Shown: one piece after another, positions 43,803 through 53,366 of the stretch
Layout: each line of letters starts with the position of its first letter
Numbering within the stretch: the first letter of the stretch is position 1
Assembly (NCBI GenBank): GCA_014860565.1
Contig: JACZJN010000036.1
Location: 1-61,307, forward strand
Length of the DNA stretch: 61,307 bases
Origin: Bacteroidota bacterium
GTDB taxonomy: Bacteria; Bacteroidota; Ignavibacteria; SZUA-365
Reading direction: 5' to 3'
Position numbers and translations under genes: made by a program
Notes under the pieces: generated by a model
What the model saw: only the letters and a program-made list of their open reading frames with translations
What the model was told of the DNA's origin: nothing
Databases searched by the model: none

Positions 43803-44585
43803 ATGTCATTCGCAAACATTCTCTACGAAGCGGCGGATCGAATCGCCGTCATTACACTGAACCGCCCCGACAAACTGAACGCCCTCAATCACGACACGCT
43901 GGTGGAACTGAAGGAGGCATTTTCGCAGGCGAATGGAAGTGCCGATGTCGATGTCATCATTGTGACTGGTGCTGGTGAGAAGGCCTTTGTCGCAGGCGCC
44001 GATATCAAGGAACTCTCGGCGCAGGATGCCGTGAAAGGTCAACGCTTCGCCCTCTTTGGACAGGATGTCTTCAGCGCCATCGAGCAATCCGCCAAACCCG
44101 TGATCGCTGCCGTCAACGGCTTCGCTCTGGGTGGCGGCTGTGAACTGGCGTTATCCTGCCACATCCGTATCGCCGCGGAGAATGCGAAATTCGGGCAGCC
44201 GGAAGTCAATCTCGGCGTCATCCCCGGATACGGTGGGACACAAAGACTCGCGCGCGTGGTCGGACCGGGTCTGGCTGCGGAAATGATACTCACCGGCGAC
44301 ATGGTCGATGCCACCGAGGCGCATCGCATCGGGCTTGCCAATAAGGTTGTCGCTCGGGGAGAAGCCTTGCCGAGCGCTCGTGAGATGGCAGGGAAAATTG
44401 TGGCGAAGGGACAGCCTGCTGTTCGACTGGCCCTGCAGGCGCTGCGTTGTGTCCCGCAGATGGGTCTGCGCGAGGGACTCGCCACCGAGGCAGCCCTTTT
44501 CGGCATCTCTTGTGGAACCGATGATTTCAAGGAGGGGACGGCGGCGTTTCTCGAGAAGCGTCCTCCCGCGTTCACCGGAAAATGA
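43803..44585 (+). CDS. Enoyl-CoA hydratase/3-hydroxybutyryl-CoA dehydratase
   Basis: A 260-residue crotonase-fold enzyme. The oxyanion-hole segments are AFVAGADIKEL and NGFALGGGCELAL; the two catalytic glutamates fall in GGGCE and in GQPEVNLGVIP, followed by GYGGTQRLAR. It hydrates 2-enoyl-CoA in fatty-acid or butyrate metabolism. ATG 43803 has AGAGGA upstream and is preferred to the earlier frame start. Its stop overlaps the next ATG by four bases. Confidence 0.93.
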   Translation: MSFANILYEAADRIAVITLNRPDKLNALNHDTLVELKEAFSQANGSADVDVIIVTGAGEKAFVAGADIKELSAQDAVKGQRFALFGQDVFSAIEQSAKPVIAAVNGFALGGGCELALSCHIRIAAENAKFGQPEVNLGVIPGYGGTQRLARVVGPGLAAEMILTGDMVDATEAHRIGLANKVVARGEALPSAREMAGKIVAKGQPAVRLALQALRCVPQMGLREGLATEAALFGISCGTDDFKEGTAAFLEKRPPAFTGK

Positions 44586-45691
44586 GTAAACGGACTTTCG
44601 ACGAAGAGGAACGCGAACAGCTCTATGCGATGCTTGCCGCGGACGAACAAAGCGACCGCGGCATTCGCCGACGGATCTGGGTCGCCGGCTTCCTCGTCGC
44701 CCTTATCGTCATTCTTTTTGTCGCCGACCGCTACATTACCCTGGTGCAGCCGAATCTCGTACGCATGCAGGACCGTCGCGATCTCCAGTCGGTACAGAGT
44801 CTCGAAAGCGATGTGCGCAACGTGCTCGACAGTTACGGAATTCAGGCCGAGTGGATTCGGGAGCGTTCGATCGATTTCGAAGGCGCTGGACATCTCCGTG
44901 ACCTTTGGCTCGTGCAGGTACCGCATGATCTCCCCGTCGCCTCGGTCAATGTCGACCTGAAAGCGGTGGTTGCCGAGTACGGAGGACGTGCATTCGCCGT
45001 GGAAAATGCACGACTGGGACAAATAGCATTGCATATTACCTTCCGTGGGAAGATTCGCTACTCTCTTTTATTCATGCCTACCAGTGAGGTGCGACGGGCC
45101 TCGGGCAGTATCGTCCTCCTTGTAGACGGCTTTGATGAAGCTCCGGAAGGGGAAATCGAGCAGTATATCGCGCGCAGCGAACCCATTGCCTGCATTCTTG
45201 AACCAAACAAGGACAATATCACGATGTACACGCGTCTCCGAAAAGCGGAAAAGGAGGTCGTGCTGCATTTGCATTTCCAGCCTTTCAGCGAGAATGATTC
45301 GCGTTTCGAGCTTTCGGAAGATTTAAGCGACGAGGACCTTACCACCCATCTCCGGTATATCGTCAAGAACTTTCCGGGAAGTCGATACTACTACGTGACA
45401 TCCGAACGGGCCCTTGGCACCTATATGCGTCGTGTGGATCAAATCATGCGTTTGCTCGGATACCGGGCCCTTGAAAGTTCCATGTTTTCATATCTGGATC
45501 GAAGCGCGCAGGAAAACGTGATGATCGCGCGGATGAACGATCTGGCGACCACGGCGTTGCGCGAGAAAGTGGCCATCGGCGTTGTGGAACTGCGCGAGGA
45601 TATTATCCCGTTTCTGATTGCTGAAATGAGTCGGCTGCGGAAAAGGGGCCAGGATTTTGTCCCGCTTTCTACGATCCTCCGCGTTGAATAA
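44582..45691 (+). CDS. Divergent polysaccharide deacetylase (YibQ-like) with membrane anchor
   Basis: A 369-residue protein. A membrane segment lies at about residues 31-49 after a charged cytoplasmic stretch. The C-terminal ~210 residues follow the YibQ/divergent polysaccharide deacetylase pattern: SIVLLVDGFDEAPEGEIEQYIARSEPIACILEPN, then EVVLHLHFQPF, and VGVVELREDIIPFL near the end. The usual metal-binding H-x-x-x-H is not seen (LHLHFQP remains), so activity is doubtful. It is coupled by ATGA overlap to the enoyl-CoA hydratase gene. Confidence 0.75.
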   Translation: MSKRTFDEEEREQLYAMLAADEQSDRGIRRRIWVAGFLVALIVILFVADRYITLVQPNLVRMQDRRDLQSVQSLESDVRNVLDSYGIQAEWIRERSIDFEGAGHLRDLWLVQVPHDLPVASVNVDLKAVVAEYGGRAFAVENARLGQIALHITFRGKIRYSLLFMPTSEVRRASGSIVLLVDGFDEAPEGEIEQYIARSEPIACILEPNKDNITMYTRLRKAEKEVVLHLHFQPFSENDSRFELSEDLSDEDLTTHLRYIVKNFPGSRYYYVTSERALGTYMRRVDQIMRLLGYRALESSMFSYLDRSAQENVMIARMNDLATTALREKVAIGVVELREDIIPFLIAEMSRLRKRGQDFVPLSTILRVE

Positions 45692-45794
45692 CACGGTGGA
45701 TCCTTATGTGTGGAACTCGAAAATGCCCTTGTTCCGTGTACATCCGCACCCTAGATTGACAGACATTCAAAGGATGCTAACGCAAGGAAAATCA

Positions 45795-46550
45795 ATGTAC
45801 TTCGTCTCGCGCTTCATGTTCATTTCCCTGTTGTTCTTCACCATAATGACGCCCCGTACGATGTTGGGGCAGCAGGACCCCGCATTCCCGCAGGTCTATG
45901 AGCAGGCATATGCGGGCGGATTTGACCGGTTGCCTGATGTCGCCGTTGACACTGATGCGGATGGGAAGAAATCCGGCTTTGCCGGTGTCGCGTATTCTCT
46001 TCTGCTTCCCGGTATGGGCGAATTGTATGCCGATCGCTTTGATCGTGGAAAATATCCGTTTGTGACCGAGATCGCACTCTGGATTGGCGCACTTGGGATC
46101 AACAGTTATGGAAACTGGGTGCAAGATGATGCGCGTCTTTTCGCACGGCAGCACGCCGGTGTCGATCCTACAGGGAAAAGTGATGATTTTTTTGTGAATA
46201 TCGAGAATTACAGCGATATCCACGATTTCAACAATCAGCGTTTGAATGAGCGACGGACTGATGAATTGTACCCTGATGAACCTGCATGGCAGTGGGCGTG
46301 GGATACTGATGCAAACCGGAAGGAATACAAGGATCAGCGCATCCACGCTGACGAAATGCATAACGCCGTCACGTTCTTCATCCTGGGAATGATTGCGAAC
46401 CGTATCTGGAGTGCTATTCAGGCAGCCGCTTCCGTGCGACAGTACAATGCTTCGCTCGAGGAACGCCTGACCAGCATGCCGTCCATGCAGCCTCGCTTGC
46501 GCAGCTGGGCAGGGAAGGTTGATGGTATGGAACTTCAATTTTCGTGGTGA
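45795..46550 (+). CDS. Secreted or membrane protein of unknown function, DUF5683-like
   Basis: A 251-residue protein with a signal peptide (MYFVSRFMFISLLFFTIMTPRTMLGQ). The block AGVAYSLLLPGMGELYADRFDRGKY and a later hydrophobic helix (AVTFFILGMIANRIWSAIQAA) resemble DUF5683-type proteins, where a SLLLPGxGQxYxxxxxKG motif precedes membrane helices. ATG 45795 has AAGGAA upstream. Function unknown. Confidence 0.65.
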   Translation: MYFVSRFMFISLLFFTIMTPRTMLGQQDPAFPQVYEQAYAGGFDRLPDVAVDTDADGKKSGFAGVAYSLLLPGMGELYADRFDRGKYPFVTEIALWIGALGINSYGNWVQDDARLFARQHAGVDPTGKSDDFFVNIENYSDIHDFNNQRLNERRTDELYPDEPAWQWAWDTDANRKEYKDQRIHADEMHNAVTFFILGMIANRIWSAIQAAASVRQYNASLEERLTSMPSMQPRLRSWAGKVDGMELQFSW

Positions 46551-46748
46551 GATAGTGGGGAAAGGGAGATGGAAAGTTTGCAGGCAGAAAAACGGGGATA
46601 TAACGGGGATATATCGGGAAAGACGGAAGTCTTGAAGGCTGGTTGGAGGGGATAAGAGGGAAGGATATCATGGGGTGAAGGCGCACGGGAGTTCCACAGC
46701 AAAAAAAAACTTGCTTTCTGTGTAACAATTCTACAGGTTGTTCGTAAA

Positions 46749-46766
46749 ATCTGACCGGCCAGTCGA
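46749..46766. promoter_or_regulatory. Candidate TetR operator
   Basis: CTGACCGGCCAG (46751-46762), followed by TCG, is a near-perfect palindrome of the TGACCGGTCA type used by many AcrR/TetR regulators of RND pumps. It lies 60-77 bases before the tetR start, as expected for autoregulation. Confidence 0.45.
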
Positions 46767-46825
46767 AAAAATGACCACATGTTCGACTTGGGAACTGATC
46801 AGTATGAAACGTGTGTTTTGCAGGA

Positions 46826-47518
46826 ATGGATAACACAATACAGCAACTCAGCAGAAAAGAACGCGAACGCCTTTTTAAGCGACAGGAGATAATCCAGGCC
46901 GCACGAGAGGTTTTTTCGCTCCGTGGATTTACATCGGCCACGTTGGATGAAATCGCGGAAAAGGCGGAATTCGGGAAGGGAACGCTTTACAGTTATTTCC
47001 AGAGTAAGGATGAACTTTTCGATACCGTGCTCGCCGATATGTTCGAAGAATTCGTGTCGATAGCCGCGGAAGCGTGCTCGGATCCCGAAAAAGAAATCGA
47101 GGAAAGCTATACGGATTTCGCTCGCGCACTTCTTCGGCATCTCTTTGAAAATTACGGCATGTACTATTTGCTCATTCGCGAGATGCACAAGATGGAGCAT
47201 CAATCGCACTTCGCGACGCTGTTCCCGAACCTTCTGCTAATCATCGCCGAACCGCTCAAGCGAAATCTCCCTGCGGAAAACCTCAAGGAAAACGCAGCCG
47301 AGCAGCTCGGTTTCATGTTTCTCACGCTTATTCTTTCGCTGTTCCGTTCCAGTCTCCATATCCTTGGCCAGCGGCACTGCTATGAGCAGGCAACGACCCT
47401 GGACTTATCGAGCGATGAGATTCAGCATCAGATCGATCACAATATCGCTCTTCTGAGGCAGGTGTATTTCAACGGCGTTTTATCGATGAAGAAAACAGGG
47501 AATTCACGACACACATGA
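46826..47518 (+). CDS. TetR/AcrR-family transcriptional regulator
   Basis: A 230-residue repressor. The N-terminal helix-turn-helix (about residues 18-63) reads IIQAAREVFSLRGFTSATLDEIAEKAEFGKGTLYSYFQSKDELF, the standard TetR form. The C-terminal ligand domain is helical. ATG 46826 has AGGA a few bases upstream. The stop overlaps the TolC-like gene start by four bases, so the regulator is the first gene of the efflux operon and probably represses it. Confidence 0.92.
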   Translation: MDNTIQQLSRKERERLFKRQEIIQAAREVFSLRGFTSATLDEIAEKAEFGKGTLYSYFQSKDELFDTVLADMFEEFVSIAAEACSDPEKEIEESYTDFARALLRHLFENYGMYYLLIREMHKMEHQSHFATLFPNLLLIIAEPLKRNLPAENLKENAAEQLGFMFLTLILSLFRSSLHILGQRHCYEQATTLDLSSDEIQHQIDHNIALLRQVYFNGVLSMKKTGNSRHT

Positions 47519-48894
47519 AACATCTTATCTCTTTTTCAACAGGACTCCCAATGCGCGTACTTTCAGTCACCGCGGCAATACTCTTGAGTTTTCTGATTTC
47601 GCCGGAGTTGGCCGCGCAAGTCAGAACCCTGACGATGGACGATGCCATCAGCATCGCGGTTGAGAATAACCGGGACCTGGAGGTCTCACGGCTGGAAATG
47701 GACAAGGCCGACTACCAGGTTCGCGAGGCGGTCGGGACCGCGCTGCCGAATATCTCGGCGAGCGGAACCTACTCCCGCATGCTCAAGAAGCCGGTATTTT
47801 TCCTCCCGAAAAAATTCATGGACCCGGATGCCGGAGACGGTGTGGTGCCGATCGAAGTCGGGTCAGACAACAGTTACAACTTCGGCTTCGAAGCGACGCA
47901 GATTCTTTTCAACGCCGCAGTCTTCACCGGAGTGGGAACCGCAAAGATCTACCAGGATGCATCCCGCTATCTGTATGACGACACATACAACAAGACTGTC
48001 ACGAACGTGAAAAAGGCATTCCAGGGCGTTCTACTCGCACGAGAGGTCCTTTCTCTGATGAAGGCCAGTCTCAAGAATGCAGAGGATAATCTTCACAACG
48101 TGGACGTGATGTTCAAGCAGGGTATTGTCTCGGAATACGATTTCATCCGGGCCCAGGTGCAGACCGACAACATTCGTCCCCGTGTCATCGAAGCGGAACG
48201 CAACGTCGTACTGGCCACCAACGGCCTGAAGCTTTTGCTGAGCCTTCCGCCCGGACAGGAGATCGACGTGCAGGGCAAGCTCGAATTCGTCCCCGCTGAG
48301 GATGTGATGCTCACGCAGGCGGAGGAACTGGCAGTTGAAAAAAATGCCGGGTTGAAGGCGCTCGAGCAGCAAAGTCGCGTCAATGAGAAGATTGCCACCA
48401 TCTACCGTTCCGAATCGCTCCCGACGCTGGCAGCGTTTGGAAACTATTCGTGGCAGGCACAGAACGACGCGCTAAGTAAGATTTCATCCAATGATTTCAT
48501 CGCAACCTCGCAGGTTGGTCTTTCTCTGAGCATCAATCTCTTCAACGGACTCCAGACCAATGCACGCGTCAACCAGGCGGAAATCGATTACCGCAAATCG
48601 CGCGAACAATTCAGCGCGGCTCGCGACGGGATGATTACCAATGCGCAGAATATCCGCTACCGGCTCGATGAGGCACAGCGCCGCATCGAGTCACAGACCC
48701 GTACGGTGGAACAGGCGGAAAAGGGCTACAAGATCGCGACAACACGATATCAGACAGGTTCCGGTACGCAGCTTGAAGTCAACGATGCCGATCTGGCACT
48801 GCTGCAGGCGCGGGTCAATCGTGTGCAAGCCGTGTATGATTATACGCTTGCCAAGGCAGACCTCGAACAGTTGCTCAGCGTTCATCATCCGTGA
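47515..48894 (+). CDS. TolC-family outer-membrane efflux protein
   Basis: A 459-residue protein with a signal peptide ending about ELAAQ (residue 35; ATG 47551 would give a shorter leader). Two TolC-like halves are visible, each with long helices: LTMDDAISIAVENNRDLEV... and MLTQAEELAVEKNAGLKAL..., plus strands such as SYNFGFEATQILFN and ATSQVGLSLSINLFNG. It forms the outer-membrane channel for the RND pump encoded downstream. Confidence 0.92.
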   Translation: MKHLISFSTGLPMRVLSVTAAILLSFLISPELAAQVRTLTMDDAISIAVENNRDLEVSRLEMDKADYQVREAVGTALPNISASGTYSRMLKKPVFFLPKKFMDPDAGDGVVPIEVGSDNSYNFGFEATQILFNAAVFTGVGTAKIYQDASRYLYDDTYNKTVTNVKKAFQGVLLAREVLSLMKASLKNAEDNLHNVDVMFKQGIVSEYDFIRAQVQTDNIRPRVIEAERNVVLATNGLKLLLSLPPGQEIDVQGKLEFVPAEDVMLTQAEELAVEKNAGLKALEQQSRVNEKIATIYRSESLPTLAAFGNYSWQAQNDALSKISSNDFIATSQVGLSLSINLFNGLQTNARVNQAEIDYRKSREQFSAARDGMITNAQNIRYRLDEAQRRIESQTRTVEQAEKGYKIATTRYQTGSGTQLEVNDADLALLQARVNRVQAVYDYTLAKADLEQLLSVHHP

Positions 48895-48936
48895 TAAGTG
48901 AATAAAATTTTATACCGTATCAATATGAGAACATCA

Positions 48937-49995
48937 ATGAAACGCATCCCTATTTTCCCCGTCCTGCTCCTCACCACGGTGACGATGCTCGCCCTCTCGG
49001 GCTGCGCGAAGGACAACGCCGAATCCGCCCAGGCGGCAGGCAGCAAAGAGGTGCCGGCCGTGACCGTCAGCGTACTTGAATTGCAGCCAATGGAATTCGA
49101 TGAAATTATCGACGTGACGGGCACGATCGCATCTCCCGAAGATGTGATGGTTCCAACCGATGAAGGCGGCCGGGTACTCAACTGGAAGGTGCCGCTTGGT
49201 GCCCATGTACGCACCGGTCAGGTGATCGTCCAACTCGACAGCGCAATTGTCCGTTCGACGTTCGACGCCGCCATGGCGCAGTTCAACATCGCGCAAACCA
49301 ACTATGAAAAACAGAAAAATGTGTACGAGCAGCAGGGGATTTCCGAACTCCAACTCAAGACACTGCAGTATCAGCGCGACGCCGCTCGTGCCCAGATGGA
49401 AATGAGCCGTGCCCGTCTTGAGCGCACGAGCATCAAGAGTCCGATCAACGGCGTGCTGAATGCCCGTCTCGTCGAAGCGGGAGAAATGAGTGCCCCCGGC
49501 GCCCCTATCGCGCATGTCGTCAACATCGATCGGTTGAAAATCCAGGCGGGCATTCCTGAGCGCTACTCAAGCAGCTTCGCTCAAGGTGATCAGGTCAAAT
49601 TCACCGTCGATGCTTTCCCGGGACAGGCCTACACGGGCACGATCCGTTTCGTAGGCGCCGCCGTCAACAAGGACAACCGCAGCATTCCCGTCGAAGTGGA
49701 TATTGCGGGTCACAAGGGTCAACTCAAGCCCGATATGATCGCAAAGATGAAGATCAAGCTCGGCGGGAAGGCGCAATCGATTGTTGTTCCTGAAGATTAC
49801 GTTTCCAAAACCGAGAAGAATGAATTTGTTGCGTATGTCGAAGTTGATGGCGTCGCGCACGAGCGCAAGGTGACGATCGGTGCATCGAGTCGCGGAAATC
49901 TTCTCATCGCGGAAGGCCTGAGCGCGGGCGATCGCCTTATCACTCTCGGACACCAGAACGTGGCTGAAGGTCAGCGCGTGATCGTAAAGAACTGA
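48937..49995 (+). CDS. RND efflux periplasmic adaptor (HlyD/AcrA family)
   Basis: A 352-residue lipoprotein with lipobox LALSGC about residue 22. The lipoyl-like halves (GTIASPEDVMVPTDEGGRVLNWKVPLGAHVRTGQ and SPINGVLNARLVEAGEMSAPG) flank a helical hairpin (about 115-165), followed by beta-barrel and membrane-proximal domains. GTG 48898 and ATG 48925 are other possible starts. It bridges the RND permease and the TolC-like channel. Confidence 0.92.
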   Translation: MKRIPIFPVLLLTTVTMLALSGCAKDNAESAQAAGSKEVPAVTVSVLELQPMEFDEIIDVTGTIASPEDVMVPTDEGGRVLNWKVPLGAHVRTGQVIVQLDSAIVRSTFDAAMAQFNIAQTNYEKQKNVYEQQGISELQLKTLQYQRDAARAQMEMSRARLERTSIKSPINGVLNARLVEAGEMSAPGAPIAHVVNIDRLKIQAGIPERYSSSFAQGDQVKFTVDAFPGQAYTGTIRFVGAAVNKDNRSIPVEVDIAGHKGQLKPDMIAKMKIKLGGKAQSIVVPEDYVSKTEKNEFVAYVEVDGVAHERKVTIGASSRGNLLIAEGLSAGDRLITLGHQNVAEGQRVIVKN

Positions 49996-50029
49996 CGACA
50001 CACCCGACCGGAAAAAGGAATATCACATT

Positions 50030-53000
50030 ATGAAAATCTGGAATTTAGCAGTCGATAACCGGGTGGCGGTGTACATTCTTGTGTTCATCATCATACTCTT
50101 CGGCTTCGACTCCTATATGGGTCTCCCGCGGGAAGCGGCACCCGATATCACGATCCCGTACATCATCGTCTCCGTTCCCTACCCGGGCGTGAGTCCCGCC
50201 GACATGGAGGGACTGGTTACCCAGCAGCTGGAACAGGAATTCAAGACACTCAAGGACGTCAAGGTCATTACATCTTCCTCGAATGAGGGGCTGTCGACAG
50301 TATTCATTGAGTTTGAAACAGGCATTGACATCGACGAAGCACTGCGCCGGGTGCGCGACAAGACCAACACCGCGCGCGGCAATCTGCCCAACGATATTCT
50401 CGAACCCATCATCTCTGAAATCAACTTCAGCGAATTTCCGATCCTTTATGTGAATATCGGTGGTGATGTCGGTCTTCCGCGTCTGAAGGAGATCGCCAAG
50501 AATTTGCAGGATGAGATCGAGGGTGTGACGGGCGTACTCAGCGCCGATATCACCGGCGCGCTCGAGCCCGAGGTGCAGATCAACTGCGACGTCAACCGCA
50601 TGAAAGGCTATGACATCAGCTTCGGCGACGTGCTGGGTGCCATTCAGGGGGAACACGTGACCATCCCGGGCGGCACACTCGACAACGGCACCACGGATTA
50701 CACCGTGCGCGTCCCGGGCGAATACAAGGATCCCAAGCCCATCGAAGACATCATCGTCAAGATGCGCAACGGGCAGCCGATCTATGTACGCGACGTGGCG
50801 GATGTCAACTTCTCGTTCGAGGACAGAAGCACCTACGCGCGACTCAACGACGAACAGGTGGTTACGCTCCCGGTGAAGAAACGCGCGGGCGAGAACCTCG
50901 TTCGGATCGCTGGGGATGTGAAGAATATCATCAAGGACTACAAACATAAACTCCCGAACGGCGTCACTGTGGAAGTGACAAACGACCAATCCATCATGAT
51001 CAAGGATCGAGTCTACGAGCTCGAAAACAGCATCATGACAGGCATGTTCCTCGTCATTCTCGTGCTCTTCATGTTTTTCGGCGTCAAGAACGCAATGCTG
51101 ATCAGTACAGCCATTCCGCTTTCGATGCTGATGGGCTTCATCGTGTTGTCGGTCCTGGGCATTACTCTGAATTTCGTCGTGCTGTTTGCCCTGGTGCTTG
51201 TTCTGGGAATTGTCGTCGACGATGCCATCGTCGTGATCGAGAATATCTACCGGCATCAGCAGGAATACGGCGAGAACCTTATCACGGCAGCCAAGAAAGC
51301 CACGAGCGAAGTGGCCGTTCCCGTGACCACCGCGACGCTCACGACCATCGCCGCCTTTCTCCCTCTGTTGTTCTGGCCGGGCGTCGTCGGTGACTTCATG
51401 AGCTTCCTCCCGATCACGTTGATCGCGACCATGCTTTCGTCGCTGGTCGTTGCCTTCGTGATCAGTCCGGTACAGGGGTCGGTGTTCATCAACTACCGGA
51501 AGGAAATTGCCAAGGCAAAGGAAAACCTCGAGCACCCGTCGGTCTGGAAAAAATACAATCCTTTCACCATAACGTATCATTGGGTTGACGAGAAATTTTT
51601 CCCGTCCGCACAGTCACAATACGTGCAGGTTCTGGGATGGACGCTGAAAAACAAACGGAAAACCATTTTCGGTACGATCGGACTCTTGGTATTCGTATTC
51701 ATCCTTTTCGGTTTCTTCAACAGCGGTGTGGAGTTCTTCCCGAATACACAGCCGTCACAGCTTACGGTGCAGATCACGACGCCGCCTGGAACCCCTCTGG
51801 AAGTGACCAACGATCTCACCCACATGGTGGAGAAGAAACTCAAGGAAGTGAAAGGCTATGAGGATATCGAGTTCCGCGTAACCAGTGTCGGCTCCTCGAA
51901 TAATCCGTTCGATTTCGGCGGTTCATCGATCTCGAACAAGGCCAACTACGCGCTCAGTATGTACCCGAAAAAGGAGCGCAAGCAAAGTTCGTTTGAAACG
52001 CTCGATGAAATTCGAAACGTGACCGCCCATATTCCCGGTGCGGAGATAAAGGTCGACGTTCAGAAAATGGGCCCGCCGGTCGGTGATGCGGTGAACATTG
52101 AAATCGCAGGAGAGGATTTCACGCAGCTTCGCGCGCTCTCTGCCTCCATTCAGAATGCGATCCGAAGCATCCCCGGTCTCGTTGATCTGGATGATGATTT
52201 CAATTCAGGGAAGCCAGAAATTCAGGTCATCGTTGATCGTGAGAAAGCTGCGCTTCTTGAGATCAGCACGGCGCAGATCGGGTCTACCGTGCGTACGGCG
52301 GTCAACGGCAGCGAAGCCTCGAAGTTCCGTGTCGGGGAGGACGAGTACAAGATTACTGTCCGCCTGCGCGAGGATCAGCGGCAGACGCCCGAGGATATCG
52401 AGAATCTGAGCATCACCTTCATGAACAAGAAGGGGAAGCTGCTGTCGGTTCCACTCACCTCGGTAGCGCGCGTCGTGCGCAGTACAGGTGTCTCGGCTAT
52501 CCGTCGCAAGGATTACAAACGCCTGATCACGGTCACTGCCGATGCACAGGGCCGACTCCCCAGCGAAGTGCTCACGGATGTGAAGGCGCGACTTGCATCG
52601 TTCCCGATGCCCGACGGCTATACGATCGGCTTCGCCGGCGAGCAAAAGGAACAGGACGAGGCAGCGGCATTTCTGGGACGGGCCTTACTGGTTACAATCT
52701 TCCTCATCTTCCTGCTGATGGTGAGTGAGTTCAATTCGCTCAAGGTCCCGTTTGTGATCATGATCTCGGTTGTGCTTTCCCTGATCGGCGTATTGCTTGG
52801 TCTGATGATTACTCGACAACCGTTTGGCGTTATCATGACCGGGGTCGGCGTGATCGCACTGGCGGGTATCGTCGTCAAGAACGCCATCGTGCTTCTTGAC
52901 TTCGCGAAGCAGAAGGTAAACGAGGGGATGCCCCTGGAAGAAGCACTGCTTGAGGCGGGCCGTACACGCTTGCGTCCGGTGGTGCTCACGGCTGTATCCA

Positions 53001-53266
53001 CTGTCCTCGGTGTCGTGCCGCTTGCGACCGGTGTGGATATTGACTGGCGGCAATTCACGCTCGTCATCGGTGCGGAAAGCTCTGATTTCTGGCGCGGACT
53101 CGGTATCGCGATCATTTCAGGCTTGACCGTCTCGACGTTTCTGACGCTGGTCGTGATTCCAACGCTCTATGCCTACCTGGAAGATATCCATCATGGCACG
53201 GTGGCCCGCGTGCGCCGTCTTCTGGGCAGGGACAAGAAAGACACGGTCCCGTTGACGGAAGCGTAA
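50030..53266 (+). CDS. RND multidrug efflux permease (AcrB/HAE family)
   Basis: A 1078-residue inner-membrane permease with the RND layout: an N-terminal membrane helix, a large periplasmic loop (about 35-340), six helices, a second periplasmic loop (about 570-890) and six helices. The proton-relay aspartates are present in TM4 (GIVVDDAIVVIEN). AAGGAATATCAC precedes ATG 50030. It powers drug or lipid export by proton-motive force. Terminator at 53286-53310. Confidence 0.95.
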   Translation: MKIWNLAVDNRVAVYILVFIIILFGFDSYMGLPREAAPDITIPYIIVSVPYPGVSPADMEGLVTQQLEQEFKTLKDVKVITSSSNEGLSTVFIEFETGIDIDEALRRVRDKTNTARGNLPNDILEPIISEINFSEFPILYVNIGGDVGLPRLKEIAKNLQDEIEGVTGVLSADITGALEPEVQINCDVNRMKGYDISFGDVLGAIQGEHVTIPGGTLDNGTTDYTVRVPGEYKDPKPIEDIIVKMRNGQPIYVRDVADVNFSFEDRSTYARLNDEQVVTLPVKKRAGENLVRIAGDVKNIIKDYKHKLPNGVTVEVTNDQSIMIKDRVYELENSIMTGMFLVILVLFMFFGVKNAMLISTAIPLSMLMGFIVLSVLGITLNFVVLFALVLVLGIVVDDAIVVIENIYRHQQEYGENLITAAKKATSEVAVPVTTATLTTIAAFLPLLFWPGVVGDFMSFLPITLIATMLSSLVVAFVISPVQGSVFINYRKEIAKAKENLEHPSVWKKYNPFTITYHWVDEKFFPSAQSQYVQVLGWTLKNKRKTIFGTIGLLVFVFILFGFFNSGVEFFPNTQPSQLTVQITTPPGTPLEVTNDLTHMVEKKLKEVKGYEDIEFRVTSVGSSNNPFDFGGSSISNKANYALSMYPKKERKQSSFETLDEIRNVTAHIPGAEIKVDVQKMGPPVGDAVNIEIAGEDFTQLRALSASIQNAIRSIPGLVDLDDDFNSGKPEIQVIVDREKAALLEISTAQIGSTVRTAVNGSEASKFRVGEDEYKITVRLREDQRQTPEDIENLSITFMNKKGKLLSVPLTSVARVVRSTGVSAIRRKDYKRLITVTADAQGRLPSEVLTDVKARLASFPMPDGYTIGFAGEQKEQDEAAAFLGRALLVTIFLIFLLMVSEFNSLKVPFVIMISVVLSLIGVLLGLMITRQPFGVIMTGVGVIALAGIVVKNAIVLLDFAKQKVNEGMPLEEALLEAGRTRLRPVVLTAVSTVLGVVPLATGVDIDWRQFTLVIGAESSDFWRGLGIAIISGLTVSTFLTLVVIPTLYAYLEDIHHGTVARVRRLLGRDKKDTVPLTEA

Positions 53267-53285
53267 GGCTCTCAGTGTTGAGGAG

Positions 53286-53316
53286 GCCGGCGGAGAAATC
53301 CGCCGGCTTTGTCTTT
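53286..53316 (+). terminator. Rho-independent terminator of the efflux operon
   Basis: GCCGGCGGA (53286-53294) pairs perfectly with TCCGCCGGC (53299-53307) around a GAAA tetraloop, followed by TTTGTCTTTT. Confidence 0.88.
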
Positions 53317-53366
53317 TGTCGCAATCTCTCTAATTTGCTCTATCATCCACGAACCAGCACCTCGCC

